This document shows, one piece after another, positions 1-8,679 of a stretch of DNA of 64,000 bases. The stretch spans positions 620,001 through 684,000 of the forward strand of contig NZ_CP053660.1 of the NCBI RefSeq assembly GCF_013177455.1, in the 5' to 3' direction. The notes under the pieces were generated by a model, which saw only the letters and a list, made by a program, of their open reading frames with translations, was not told the origin of the DNA and did not search any database. Source of the DNA: Nocardioides marmotae. Its GTDB lineage: Bacteria; Actinomycetota; Actinomycetes; Propionibacteriales; Nocardioidaceae. The position numbers were made by a program, and so were the translations under genes. Positions within the stretch are counted from its first letter, which is position 1. Every line of letters starts with the position of its first letter.

Positions 1-551
1 GTGTCGGCACCCTCGCCACCGCCAAGCGGCCCGCGAACGTCGCGATCAAGCCGCTGATGGACTTCTACGCCGAGCAGCGCCGCGAGGACTTCGCGCTGAC
101 CGGCGAGCTGCGGGCCAAGACCTCGGCGCTGCTGCCGATGGGCGGCGCCGTCTCCGGTGTCGCCGGTGCGAACTGGGCGCTGATCGGCGACGCGGCCGGC
201 TGCGTGAACCCGCTCAACGGCGAGGGCATCGACTACGGCCTGGAGACCGGCCGGTTCGTCGCCGAGGTGATGGCCGAGCACCGCGACCTGACCACCGTGT
301 GGCCCGCGCTGCTGCGCGAGCACTACGGCGAGGCGTTCTCCATCGCCCGCCGCCTGGCCGGGCTGGTGACCGTCCCGCGGCTGCTGCCGGCCCTCGGGCC
401 CGCCGGGATGCGCTCGGACCACCTGATGACCCTCGCGCTGCGCTGGATGGGCAACCTGGTCACCGACGAGGACCGCGACCGGGCGGCCCGGGTGTGGCGC
501 TGGGCCGGGCGTCGCTCGCTCGCGCTCGACGCGCGACCGCCGTTCTCCTGA
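1..551 (+). CDS. Geranylgeranyl reductase-family FAD oxidoreductase, C-terminal part
   Basis: This is the 3' end of a gene entering from the left edge; the reading frame is open from base 3, so the start lies outside the window. The visible 180 or so residues contain the FAD ribose/pyrophosphate signature of the geranylgeranyl reductase and PHBH-like flavoproteins: GDAAGCVNPLNGEGIDYGLE, roughly 65 residues into the visible part. Family members saturate isoprenoid chains (menaquinone side chain, chlorophyll phytyl tail, archaeal lipids). In Actinobacteria such genes often lie near the respiratory nuo operon or menaquinone genes, but that neighbourhood is not visible. The substrate cannot be told from this fragment. 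The family assignment is firm; the reaction is inferred. Confidence 0.75.
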   Translation, partial: VGTLATAKRPANVAIKPLMDFYAEQRREDFALTGELRAKTSALLPMGGAVSGVAGANWALIGDAAGCVNPLNGEGIDYGLETGRFVAEVMAEHRDLTTVWPALLREHYGEAFSIARRLAGLVTVPRLLPALGPAGMRSDHLMTLALRWMGNLVTDEDRDRAARVWRWAGRRSLALDARPPFS

Positions 552-578
552 GCGTGACCGACGCGATGCGGGGTCCCC

Positions 579-1487
579 GTGCCTGATCGGCGCCGGCTGC
601 AGCGGCTGGCGGCGTACGCCGTCGTGGTCCGCGACGGCGCGGTGCTGCTCACCCGGCTCGCCCCGCGGGTGAGCCGCCAGGAGGTCTGGACCCTACCCGG
701 TGGCGGCGTGGAGCACGGCGAGGAGCCACGCGACGCGGTGGTGCGCGAGGTGCGTGAGGAGACCGGGCTCGACGTCACCGTCGGGGAGTCCGCCCGCGTG
801 CACACCGGCCGGCGGCCCAACGCCCGCTGGAACGGCCGCCGCGCCGACGTGCACTCCGTGCGGCTGGTCTTCGACGGGTACGTGCCGGTGGACGCGCCGG
901 CACCACGGGTCCTCGAGGTGGACGGGTCGACCGCCGACGCGCGGTGGTGGCCGGTGGCCGACGTCGTGGCCGGCCGGGTCCCGGTGACGCCGCTCGTGGT
1001 CGACGCGCTGGCGACGCACCGGCCGTTCCGGATGCAGCGGACGGCGGCGTACGCGCTGGTGGTGCGGGGCGGCCCGGGGGATGGCTCGGGGGACGGCTCG
1101 GTCCTGCTCACCCGGGTCTCCGACCGCGGCTTCCACACCGGCCTGTGGACCCTGCCCGGGGGCGGGGTGGACCACGGCGAGTCGCCGGCGGACGCCGCCG
1201 CCCGCGAGGTGCGGGAGGAGACCGGGCTCGAGGTCGAGGTCGGCCCCGTCGTGCACGTGGCCGACGAGTCGATCCGCGGCACTGCGCCCAACGGCCGTGA
1301 CGAGGAGTTCCACGCGATCCAGATCGTGCTCGCCGCCACCGTGGCGGCCGGCTCGCGCGACGTCGCGCCGGTCGCCGAGGCCGGCGGCACCTCCGACGCC
1401 GTCGCGTGGGTCCCGCTCGCCTCGATCATCGACGGGTCCGTGCCGGTCCACCCGCTCGTGCGCGCGGCGCTCGACGCCGCCGGCTGA
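579..1487 (+). CDS. Tandem Nudix hydrolase (two fused Nudix domains)
   Basis: The 302-residue protein holds two complete Nudix domains in a row. The first Nudix box begins [18 protein letters not shown] and ends REETGL near residues 45-70. The second begins [18 protein letters not shown] near residues 190-215. Both keep the REUxEExGU glutamates that bind the metal. Nudix enzymes hydrolyse nucleoside diphosphates linked to another moiety (oxidised dNTPs, ADP-ribose, NADH, CoA). Nothing here fixes the substrate. The start is GTG at 579, 27 bases after the preceding stop, and an SD is not obvious. Single-domain Nudix proteins are about 130-160 residues, so this is a duplication-fusion; the halves are similar to each other, which suggests internal duplication. 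Confidence 0.85.
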   Translation: MPDRRRLQRLAAYAVVVRDGAVLLTRLAPRVSRQEVWTLPGGGVEHGEEPRDAVVREVREETGLDVTVGESARVHTGRRPNARWNGRRADVHSVRLVFDGYVPVDAPAPRVLEVDGSTADARWWPVADVVAGRVPVTPLVVDALATHRPFRMQRTAAYALVVRGGPGDGSGDGSVLLTRVSDRGFHTGLWTLPGGGVDHGESPADAAAREVREETGLEVEVGPVVHVADESIRGTAPNGRDEEFHAIQIVLAATVAAGSRDVAPVAEAGGTSDAVAWVPLASIIDGSVPVHPLVRAALDAAG

Positions 1488-1623
1488 GCCAGGCCGGCAC
1501 CACCCGGCTGTCTGTTCACGCTCGCTGTGGCACTTCTGGTGAACACGGCGCTCGGCCCGCTCGGGACCGAGACCATCCAGTACCCGATCAGCGGGCACTG
1601 CTGAAGCGGACCATCGGTCCGGG

Positions 1624-2721
1624 GTGCCGGCCGAGCGCCGCGGCCGCGGCGTCGCCCTGCAGGTCGGGCTGGCGCGCAAGGAGTCCCACCACCGCGGGCA
1701 ACGCCACCTGGCGCTGGCGAAGGTCGTCGCCACCGAGATGCCGTGCCTGTGGGCGGCGTGGCGGCAGGGGAAGGTCACCGAGTACGGCGCCACCCTCGCG
1801 GCCCGCGAGACCGCCTGCCTGGAGGTCGGGGACCGGTTCGAGGTCGACCGCCTCCTCGCCGCCGACCCCGACGCCCTCGATCGGATGTCCGAGCGGGAGA
1901 TCGCCTCGTTCTGCCGCAAGCACGCCGCCCGCCTCGACTCCGCCGCGGTAGTGAGGCGCCGGCGGAAGGCCGGAGCGGACCGGCACGTCACCATCCGCCC
2001 GGCGCCGGACACCATGGTCTACCTGACCGCGCTGCTGCCGGTGGCCGACGGCGTCGCCGCGTACGCCGCCCTGGTCAAGGCCGCGGATGCGGCCCGCGCC
2101 GACGGTGCGGACGAGCGGACCAGGGGCCAGGTCATGGCCGACACCTTGGTCTCCTCCGTCCTCGGCGGCCACGAGGCCGCGGGTGGGCCGCGGGTCGAGC
2201 TCGCCCTGGTGATGACCGACCAGGCGGTGTTCGGCGACACCGAGGACCCCGCCCACCTCGACGGGTTCGGCTGGGTTCCCGCCGAGCTCGGCCGCGAGAT
2301 CGTCGCCGGCGCCGTGACCGCTGAAGACGAGGTGTGGCTGCGTCGGCTCTACACCGGCCCGACCACCGGCGAGCTGGTCGCGATGGACTCCCGCGCCCGC
2401 GTCTTCCCGGCAGGCATGGCCCGGTTCATCCGGCTCCGCGACCAGACCTGCCGCACCCCGTGGTGCGGAGCACCGATCCGGCAGAGCGACCACGTCGAAC
2501 CGGTCGCGGAGGGCGGCTCGACCACCGTCGAGAACGGCCAGGGGCTCTGCGAGGCCTGCAACCACGCCAAGCAAGCACCCGGCTGGCGGGCAAGGCCCTC
2601 GCCGGAGGGCATCGAGACCGCCACTCCCACCGGCCACCGACATCACACCCGACCGCCCATGCTGGTGACCGTCCACGACGCACCACCGGTCCGCCTCGAC
2701 TACTACGTCCTCGCCACCTGA
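1624..2721 (+). CDS. DUF222/HNH endonuclease (13E12-type), N-terminally truncated
   Basis: 365 residues. A DUF222 region (about residues 1-240) is followed by an intact HNH module near residues 275-325: CRTPWCGAPIRQSDHVEP, then a GLCEACNHAK cluster. It is a paralogue of the gene at 21599-22927, whose product is 442 residues and has an extra N-terminal helical segment of roughly 60-80 residues that is missing here. The frame upstream of GTG 1624 stays open only back to a TGA at 1540 and contains no other start codon, and the product begins MPAERRGRG, a motif that is internal in relatives. The 5' end therefore looks lost and no LexA-like site precedes it. The HNH residues are intact, but the gene may be a decaying copy. 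Function of the family (mycobacterial 13E12 repeat proteins) is unproven. Confidence 0.7.
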   Translation: MPAERRGRGVALQVGLARKESHHRGQRHLALAKVVATEMPCLWAAWRQGKVTEYGATLAARETACLEVGDRFEVDRLLAADPDALDRMSEREIASFCRKHAARLDSAAVVRRRRKAGADRHVTIRPAPDTMVYLTALLPVADGVAAYAALVKAADAARADGADERTRGQVMADTLVSSVLGGHEAAGGPRVELALVMTDQAVFGDTEDPAHLDGFGWVPAELGREIVAGAVTAEDEVWLRRLYTGPTTGELVAMDSRARVFPAGMARFIRLRDQTCRTPWCGAPIRQSDHVEPVAEGGSTTVENGQGLCEACNHAKQAPGWRARPSPEGIETATPTGHRHHTRPPMLVTVHDAPPVRLDYYVLAT

Positions 2722-2801
2722 GCGGGCCTGGTCGTGCCCGACCTCGCCCGGACCGGCCGCGGGTCCCGGCTGGGCCGCCGCGCGGGACCTCCGCTGCGCG
2801 C

Positions 2802-3827
2802 TCAGAACTCCGCGGCGGAGACCTCGCAGAGGTTGAGCTCGGGACGCTTGGCGTTGTTGACGACGTGGTAGCTGGAGACGATGTAGCGGCGCTCGACGCC
2901 GCCCGCGGTGAGGAAGAGCCGCATCATCCCGTTGCGGGGGAGCGGGAACGGGCCGAGCAGGCCGGTCTCGGGGTCGACGCCCACCGAGAGGTCGTCGACC
3001 TGGTGCTCGACCAGGCCCTCCGCCTGCACGGTCTCCACGTAGGCCCAGGCGTCCGGTGAGGTGGCAGCGATGCTGATCGACCGGTCGCCGTCGGGGCCGT
3101 CTGGGTCGGCCGGCTCGGGCTCGCAGCGCAGCCGGAGCTCGCCGATGCCCGGCACGGGTGTGGTCTGCGAGGTGCCGGAGCCGGCGTCGGCGAGACCGTG
3201 CCAGCTCACCCCGACCCGCGTGTCGAGGCGGGTGCGGACCACGGCGTCGATCCGGCAGGCGCGCCAGGCCATCGGGTGCTCGAAGCCGGTCCACCACCAG
3301 CTGAGGTCGAAGGAGGTGACCGGCTTGCGGGCGGCGCCGGCGGCGGGCCGGTGGCGGCCGGGGCGCTGGCTGATCACGCCGTTGATGTGTCCCGAGGAGT
3401 GGTTCTCGATCCGACCGCGCTGGTTGAGCCCCTCCGCGGCGGTCTGGCCGGTGCCGCCGCGGCCGTCGTCGGCGGCGGTGGCGTACCGGTAGATCCGGGC
3501 GGTCTTGACGGCGACGACGGCGCGGTCGTTCTTGGTCTCGTACTTCGCCATCCACATCTGCGTCTCCGCCGAGCGGTCGTGGGCGCGCAGCCGGACCAGG
3601 GTGGCGTTCGGCCTGCACACGAGCGTGAGGGTGCCGATCCCCGGGACGACGGCGGTCTGGGAGAAGACCTTCTTCTTCGCCGTGCCGTTCCAGGCCACCG
3701 TGACCCGCTGCACGCGGAGGTCCTCGGCGGCCGACTTCTTCCCGGCGTACGACGCGGGGGCGGCGAGGCCGCAGACCACGACCGCCGTCGCGAGGACGGC
3801 GGCCGCGAGGGCGCGCGCGCGACTCAT
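2802..3827 (-). CDS. Secreted protein of unknown function, last gene of polysaccharide operon
   Basis: 341 residues starting at ATG 3827, chosen because it gives a classical signal peptide (MSRARALAAAVLATAVVVCG, then an AxA-type site before GKKSA) and an ATGA overlap with the stop of the upstream lipoprotein gene. The open frame extends further upstream but that would destroy the signal peptide. The mature part is soluble, with conserved-looking pairs (VTVAWNGTAKKKVF, VPGIGTLTLVC and later VPGIGELRLRC) that suggest two repeats of one beta-rich domain. No catalytic motif was recognised. Its place as the promoter-distal member of an exopolysaccharide operon suggests an extracellular or cell-surface role, which is inference only. 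Confidence 0.6.
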   Translation of the reverse strand: MSRARALAAAVLATAVVVCGLAAPASYAGKKSAAEDLRVQRVTVAWNGTAKKKVFSQTAVVPGIGTLTLVCRPNATLVRLRAHDRSAETQMWMAKYETKNDRAVVAVKTARIYRYATAADDGRGGTGQTAAEGLNQRGRIENHSSGHINGVISQRPGRHRPAAGAARKPVTSFDLSWWWTGFEHPMAWRACRIDAVVRTRLDTRVGVSWHGLADAGSGTSQTTPVPGIGELRLRCEPEPADPDGPDGDRSISIAATSPDAWAYVETVQAEGLVEHQVDDLSVGVDPETGLLGPFPLPRNGMMRLFLTAGGVERRYIVSSYHVVNNAKRPELNLCEVSAAEF

Positions 3828-5320
3828 CGGGCGGGCTGCTCCTGGGGCGCGGGCTGCTCCTCCGCGCCCTCCTCCACGACCGGTGCGTCCGGGCTGACCA
3901 GGGGAGGCGGCACGTCGCCGGTCAGCCACGACAGCTGGGTGCGGACGGTCGCCTCGGGCAGCGGCACCAGCTGGGTGTCCTCGGCGAGCCGGTCGGCGTC
4001 GCCGAGGTAGCTCTCGAGGAAGACCCGCACCTCGCGCCGGTCCAGCGAGCGGACGGTGGTGGTGACGAGCAGCTGTCGGGCGAGCGGGTACTCACCGGAG
4101 GTGATCGTGCGCTGGCTGGGGAAGATGCAGTTCCTCTCGCCCTCCGGGGTGGTGATCTCGAAGGGGCGCAGCTGGTCCTCGAACAGCTCGTAGTAGCTGA
4201 ACCGGAAGTACGCCACGTGGCCGCGGACCTGCTCGTCGCGCCGGCGCGCGTCGCGGGAGACGACGAACCGGTCGCGGACGCGCACCCACTTCTCCCGGAC
4301 CACGGCCAGCTCCGCGCGGGCGGCGTCCCGCGCGGCGATCGCGTCGCGGACGCGCTGGCGGTCCCGCGCCAGGTCGGCCGGGCTGCGCCGGTCGGCGATG
4401 CCCTTGGCCCGCTCGCGCCACGCGGCGGAGACCTCGTCCTGGGCGTCGTCGAGGACCTGCTGGGCGACGACCAGCGCGCTGCGGGCCTGGTCGCGGGCGC
4501 GGGCGCGGTCGGCGTACTCCTCGGCCAGCCGCTCGTCCTCCTCGTCGCCGACGACGAAGACGCGGGAGCCCTGGTCGGAGTCGAAGGCGTGGTAGTCCGA
4601 GCGGAGGTTGGTCAGGCCCGGCTGAGGGGTGCCGAGGACGTTGCGCCCGAAGAAGCCGAACGCGCTGTTCTCGGGGTCGGGGCCGCCGACGACGAGGGGT
4701 ACGCCGTCGAGCCCGACGTGCTCCCAGCTGGTGACCGGCGAGCCCGCGCGGTAGATGTCGCGGACCTGCTCGGTGCTCAGGCAGTCCCCGCCGACGTCGG
4801 ACTCGGACTTGACCGCGACGACGACCGCGTCCGCGGCGATCTGGAACTGCACGACGTCGAGGCCCACGCTGCGGCAGGCGTCCCACTCGGCGCGGCTGAT
4901 CGGCCGGGTGGAGTCGACGAGGTCGATCTCGCCCGCGCACAGCTGGCCGAAGGCGACGTCCTCGCCGTTGTCCGCGACCTCGACGGTGACCGAGCTGCCG
5001 GTGCCGGCGAACCGGTCGAGGGCCTGGGGGGTGAGCGATCCGCGCGGGGAGCCGTCGAGCTCCACGACGCCCGCCGGCCGGCCCGGGAGGGCCGCGTGGC
5101 GGCGCTCGACCGCCTCCTGCTCGAGGGTCTCCTCTTCGACCTGCGCGGCCTGCTGGCGCGCCACGACGTCGCCGGCCGGCGCCGCGTCGTCCTCGGAGCA
5201 GCCGGTGAGCAGCGTGGCGGCGCAGGCCAGGCCGGCGACGCCGGCGAGCAGCCGGACGGGGTGGCTGCGGGTGTGGCTGCGGGTGTGGCTGCGGGTGCGG
5301 GTGCGGGTCATGGCGGTCAC
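3824..5320 (-). CDS. PstS-like periplasmic-binding lipoprotein with coiled-coil insertion
   Basis: 498 residues. The N-terminus carries an Arg/Ser/His/Thr repeat, a hydrophobic stretch and a lipobox LLTGC near residue 40. The next 170 residues resemble the type 2 binding fold of phosphate-binding PstS proteins (GSSVTVEVADNGEDVAFGQL, then LVDSTRPISRAEWDAC, then VVAVKSESD). From about residue 265 to 370 comes a charged Arg/Ala/Glu-rich helical region predicted to be coiled coil, after which the binding fold resumes (YFRFSYYELFEDQ, ITSGEYPLARQL). No permease or ATPase genes are adjacent, so it may not serve an ABC transporter. The start is GTG 5320, with ATG 5311 as an alternative. It follows the upstream gene by one base and overlaps the next by ATGA. 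Role within the polysaccharide locus unknown. Confidence 0.65.
   Translation of the reverse strand: MTAMTRTRTRSHTRSHTRSHPVRLLAGVAGLACAATLLTGCSEDDAAPAGDVVARQQAAQVEEETLEQEAVERRHAALPGRPAGVVELDGSPRGSLTPQALDRFAGTGSSVTVEVADNGEDVAFGQLCAGEIDLVDSTRPISRAEWDACRSVGLDVVQFQIAADAVVVAVKSESDVGGDCLSTEQVRDIYRAGSPVTSWEHVGLDGVPLVVGGPDPENSAFGFFGRNVLGTPQPGLTNLRSDYHAFDSDQGSRVFVVGDEEDERLAEEYADRARARDQARSALVVAQQVLDDAQDEVSAAWRERAKGIADRRSPADLARDRQRVRDAIAARDAARAELAVVREKWVRVRDRFVVSRDARRRDEQVRGHVAYFRFSYYELFEDQLRPFEITTPEGERNCIFPSQRTITSGEYPLARQLLVTTTVRSLDRREVRVFLESYLGDADRLAEDTQLVPLPEATVRTQLSWLTGDVPPPLVSPDAPVVEEGAEEQPAPQEQPAR
5261..5308. repeat. 12-bp in-frame tandem repeat (three exact copies plus a degenerate tail)
   Basis: On the plus strand the unit GTGGCTGCGGGT occurs three times exactly (5261-5296), followed by shortened GCGGGT units to 5308. 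It lies at the extreme 5' end of the lipoprotein gene on the minus strand and encodes a repeated Thr-Arg-Ser-His stretch before the signal peptide. Such a unit is prone to slipped-strand copy change in steps of four codons. Confidence 0.85.
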
Positions 5321-5321
5321 C

Positions 5322-6458
5322 TCAGTCCCTTCCCGTGGAGGTGGACCCGGCGGACTCGTGCTCGGGCGGGTACTGGTGGCGCTGCGCCGGCAGCTCGACG
5401 ACCTCGAAGTCGTCGAGGAAGAGCCCCTGGAGCTCGTTGCCGCGGATCAGGTCGGCCGTGACGTCGCGCTGGGCGTAGAGCGTGGGCACCCGGGCGCGGT
5501 CGACGACGATCGCGCCGTAGGTGCGCAGCGCGACGACGATCGCGTCGGCGAGCCGCTGCTGTTGCGCGGTCAGCCGGACCGGCCGCCCGGTCTCGGGGTC
5601 GATCGGGGGCTGCGGCACGACGTCGGCCCGCAGCCGGATCCGCGCCCCCTCGGGCAGCGAGTCGGCCGAGCCGTTGCCGTCGGTGGAGGACGCGGGCTGG
5701 ACGAAGGAGCCCTCGGCGGGGCCGGGCACGCTGATCGCGAGCGCGTGGTCGATCTCGCCGGCCTGGAGCTCCCCGGGGCGGATCAGCCCGGCGAACAGCG
5801 GCAGCCCGGAGCCCCGGGCGCCGACGACGTGGGGCGGGCTGTAGCCGGGTCCGTCGAGGTCCCACTTGCGCATGAAGTGGTAGGAGATCGAGCCGTCGTC
5901 CTCGCGGCGCGCGCGCCACAGGTCGTAGGCCACGGACTCGGTCGAGTCGAGGATCGTGAACCAGCCGTCGTACCGCGGGTCGGGGTCGATGTCGGCCGGG
6001 ATGTCGAGCACCACGGTGTCGTCGCCGTCACCGCACCGGGCCTGGCGGCAGACCACGTCGGTCGGCTGGCCGCCGGCGACGACCGGGGTCGTCCAGGACT
6101 CGGTGTTGATGTAGACCGGGTCCTCGATGCGGCGGGGCTGGACGACCACGCGGTCGCCGGACTCGCGCACCCCGAGCCGCAGGGTGGCCAGCTCCATCAT
6201 CTCCTTCGATCGTGGGTCGACCGGGGCGCCGTCGACGCGGGTGTTCCACGGGGAGTCCTCGGCGAAGTAGGGCCGCTCGCCGGGGGCGATCGTGCCGTCC
6301 GCCCCGCGGGGGTCGATCGTCACGTCGGCCACCGGCGTGCGCCCGGAGGCCTCGTCGTCCCCGCCGCCGCACCCGGCCAGCAGCAGCGCGGTGGCCGCCA
6401 CGAGGACGACCGGCACCGCCCTGCGGCCGCCGGGCGCGCGGGGGAGCCGGCGGGTCAT
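5322..6458 (-). CDS. Uncharacterised lipoprotein of the polysaccharide operon
   Basis: 378 residues. The N-terminus has basic residues, a hydrophobic core and a lipobox LLLAGCGGG near residue 30, so the protein is probably anchored on the outer face of the membrane. The mature domain contains SPWNTRVDGAPVDP near residue 70 and GYSPPHVVGARGSGLPLFAG near residue 215, which resemble uncharacterised actinobacterial secreted proteins found beside glycosyltransferases. No enzyme family was recognised. The ATG start overlaps the preceding stop (ATGA at 6455-6458), and the next gene starts two bases after its own stop, so it is translationally coupled on both sides. A structural or binding role in polysaccharide export is an inference from context. 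Confidence 0.6.
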   Translation of the reverse strand: MTRRLPRAPGGRRAVPVVLVAATALLLAGCGGGDDEASGRTPVADVTIDPRGADGTIAPGERPYFAEDSPWNTRVDGAPVDPRSKEMMELATLRLGVRESGDRVVVQPRRIEDPVYINTESWTTPVVAGGQPTDVVCRQARCGDGDDTVVLDIPADIDPDPRYDGWFTILDSTESVAYDLWRARREDDGSISYHFMRKWDLDGPGYSPPHVVGARGSGLPLFAGLIRPGELQAGEIDHALAISVPGPAEGSFVQPASSTDGNGSADSLPEGARIRLRADVVPQPPIDPETGRPVRLTAQQQRLADAIVVALRTYGAIVVDRARVPTLYAQRDVTADLIRGNELQGLFLDDFEVVELPAQRHQYPPEHESAGSTSTGRD

Positions 6459-6934
6459 CGCAGGCCCCCCACCGCGGCGACGACGATCGCGTGCGCCTCG
6501 CGGCGGGCGTGCAGCCGGATCAGCTCGGCGTCCAGCTCGGCCTGGGCGAGGACCAGCTCGCAGCGGCGCGCCGCCTCCGCCTCGACCGCGGCGACGTGCC
6601 GCCGCGCGGCCTCCTCGGTGGCGCGGATCCGGCGCAGCGCCTCGGCCGCGAACTCCGCGACCTCCGCGAACTCCGCGACCTCCGCGACCTCCGCGACCTC
6701 CGTGGTCAGGTGATGGTCGTCGTCGGCCGGCTCGGGCTCGGGCTCGGGGTCGGGTTCCGGCTCAGGCTCGAGGTCCGCCGCGACGACCGGCTCGGGCTCG
6801 GGCGGGCGCTCCGGGGTGAGCCGCAGGGTGAAGTCCACCGCGCCGATCCGGCGGTCCGGGGCGCCGGCGGGTCCCGCCGAGAGGATCGCGTCGAGCGACG
6901 GCGGCGGGGCGATGGGCAGGTCGGTCTGGGTCAC
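6455..6934 (-). CDS. Acidic Pro-Glu-rich coiled-coil protein, unknown function
   Basis: 159 residues from GTG 6934, chosen because GTGA at 6931-6934 overlaps the stop of the upstream membrane-protein gene; the longer open frame upstream is only the shadow of that gene. The order is: a short proline-rich start; a Pro-Glu/Asp repeat at about residues 45-80 (EPEPEPDPEPEPEP); a short tandem Glu-Val-Ala / Glu-Phe-Ala segment; then a long Ala/Glu/Arg helix to the end, likely a coiled coil. There is no signal peptide or membrane segment, so it should be cytoplasmic. The Pro-Glu and alpha-helical layout is reminiscent of spacer or scaffold proteins. The family was not recognised. Confidence 0.55.
   Translation of the reverse strand: MTQTDLPIAPPPSLDAILSAGPAGAPDRRIGAVDFTLRLTPERPPEPEPVVAADLEPEPEPDPEPEPEPADDDHHLTTEVAEVAEVAEFAEVAEFAAEALRRIRATEEAARRHVAAVEAEAARRCELVLAQAELDAELIRLHARREAHAIVVAAVGGLR
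6650..6703. repeat. 9-bp in-frame tandem repeat
   Basis: About six to seven copies of a 9-base unit (plus strand CTCCGCGAC or CTCCGCGAA) lie inside the coiled-coil gene and encode repeated Glu-Val-Ala or Glu-Phe-Ala triplets on the minus strand. Copy-number change would keep the frame. Confidence 0.85.
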
Positions 6935-8679
6935 GGGGTCACCTCGGGATCGGTCGTGTCCGCCTCGGCCGCCGCCTCGTCCGCTGCCTCGTCCGCTGCG
7001 TCCGAGCCCGCGTCCCGGCGGAAGCCCGAGGGCACGGCTACGAGGGTGTAGCGCGGGGTGGAGTAGGCGACGGTGAGCAGCGCGTCGGTGCCGCCGGCGG
7101 CGTCGGGGTAGAGCCGGCTGAGCAGGTCGGCCTGGGTGTCGGTGGACAGCAGCAGGAAGTCGACGTGGAGCGCGGGGTCCTTCGCCGCCTCCAGCCACGG
7201 CCCGTCGGAGGCGTCGACCCGGTCGAAGAACAGGTCGGGGCGGCCGGTGAGGAGCATGACCGCGTAGGTCTGGGCGTTGTCGGTGAGGATCGAGCTGCGC
7301 CGGGTGACGTTGTCGCGGATCCAGCCGGCCATCGCCTCCTCGGACATGATCCCGACCGTCGCCCCGTCCAGGGTCCGGGCACCCTCCTGGGACTCGCGCG
7401 TCGAGACCGCGGCAGCGAAGGACGACTCGAGGTTCTGGTACTCATAGGTCCGCATCGCGTGGAAGGTCCACGGGATGCTGGCGAGCAGGGCGAGCGTGAG
7501 CCCCGCGCCCACGAGGGTGGCGGCGTCCCCGGCCGAGCGGGCCAGCCAGATCGCGCCCACGACGGCGAGCAGCAGGATCGGCAGCGCGTTGCGCATGAGC
7601 AGCGGGGAGTCGGTCAGGCGCAGGGCGACCGCGAGCGCGGGCATCAGCACCGCGGCGCCGAGCATGACGGCCAGCCACAGCGCGAAGGTGTTGCGCCGGG
7701 CGACGCCTGCGAAGACCAGCGCGGGCAGCACGAGCACCGCCAGCGGCGCCCCGAGGAGCACCAGCCGGCCGGTGTCGGTGGCCAGCTCCACGACGCTGAA
7801 GGAGCGCAGTCCGCCGGAGGTCGAGGCGTCGCTGCTCTCGGTGATCCAGCTGAACGGGTCCAGCAGGAGCAGCCCGTTGAACGCCGTCCACAACGCGATC
7901 ACGTAGACCGTCGGAGCGGCGAAGCCGACGGTGGTGCCCTCGATCTCGGTGCCGTCCGCGCCCTGTCGGGCGAGCACCGCCGCGACCATCAGCAGCGAGA
8001 GCACGAACCACAGCAGGCTGGAGTAGCCGGCGAGCGCGGCGACGGAGTAGGCCAGGCCGGCGATCATCACGAAGCGGATGTCGGAGGTGACGTACCAGGC
8101 CAGCAGCGCGCCGAGGGCGACCACCACGAAGGAGAGCCAGATGAAGTGGCGGGCCCCGTCGGCGGCGTACAGCACGACGAGCGGGTTGCAGCCGAGCGCG
8201 ACGAGGACGGCGACGCGCAGCGGCGCGGCCACCTGCGCCCGGCGCAGCATGGTGTTGAGCGTCATCAGCGTCAGCCCCGCGAACAGCGCCGAGCCGAGCG
8301 GCACGACGACCAGCGCGCGGGCCGGCCCGGGGAAGATCGTCAGCGGCGTGAGCAGCAGGGTGGCCAGCGGCGGGTAGTCGAAGCCGAGCGCGGAGAGCTT
8401 GGTGGGGTCGTTGTGCCAGACCATGAGCGCGCGGTTGAGCCGGTCGAGGGTCTCGAAGCCGACCACGTGCATCTCGACCACGAGCCAGTAGCCGAACCAG
8501 GTGTAGGCCACGGTGGAGACGCCGAGGACGAGGAGGCTCTCCCACGGCCGGCGGGGTACGTCGGCGGGCCGGCGGCCCACGGCCTGGACGACCCCGGCGA
8601 GCCGTTCGCGGTTGCTGATGACGACCGGCAGGGCGGCCGGCGTGGCGGCGGGCGGGGCGGTGGGCGCGGGGGTGCTCAT
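6931..8679 (-). CDS. Polytopic membrane protein, GT-C-like glycosyltransferase candidate
   Basis: 582 residues with roughly ten to eleven hydrophobic segments between residues 50 and 430, then a soluble C-terminal domain of about 140 residues (from MRTYEYQNLESSF). The first loop contains a conserved-looking FDYPPLATLLLTP motif after a polar VWHNDP segment, a layout seen in GT-C glycosyltransferases and DUF2029-type mannosyltransferases that use polyprenyl-phosphate sugars. No DxD motif is certain, so the catalytic call is tentative. The ATG at 8679 overlaps the stop of the GT2 synthase (ATGA at 8676-8679), and its own stop overlaps the next start (GTGA). The coupling points to a partner of the GT2 protein, either adding a second sugar or helping export. 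The family is inferred from topology. Confidence 0.6.
   Translation of the reverse strand: MSTPAPTAPPAATPAALPVVISNRERLAGVVQAVGRRPADVPRRPWESLLVLGVSTVAYTWFGYWLVVEMHVVGFETLDRLNRALMVWHNDPTKLSALGFDYPPLATLLLTPLTIFPGPARALVVVPLGSALFAGLTLMTLNTMLRRAQVAAPLRVAVLVALGCNPLVVLYAADGARHFIWLSFVVVALGALLAWYVTSDIRFVMIAGLAYSVAALAGYSSLLWFVLSLLMVAAVLARQGADGTEIEGTTVGFAAPTVYVIALWTAFNGLLLLDPFSWITESSDASTSGGLRSFSVVELATDTGRLVLLGAPLAVLVLPALVFAGVARRNTFALWLAVMLGAAVLMPALAVALRLTDSPLLMRNALPILLLAVVGAIWLARSAGDAATLVGAGLTLALLASIPWTFHAMRTYEYQNLESSFAAAVSTRESQEGARTLDGATVGIMSEEAMAGWIRDNVTRRSSILTDNAQTYAVMLLTGRPDLFFDRVDASDGPWLEAAKDPALHVDFLLLSTDTQADLLSRLYPDAAGGTDALLTVAYSTPRYTLVAVPSGFRRDAGSDAADEAADEAAAEADTTDPEVTP

Noticed and set aside
1539..1604. 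Short GTG-started frame of 21 codons upstream of the truncated HNH gene.
   Set aside because: No SD, no overlap with a neighbour and no recognisable feature; chance frame.
6650..6703. Short tandem repeat considered as a CRISPR or origin iteron.
   Set aside because: It lies inside a coding frame and encodes Glu-Val-Ala repeats; it is a protein-level repeat.
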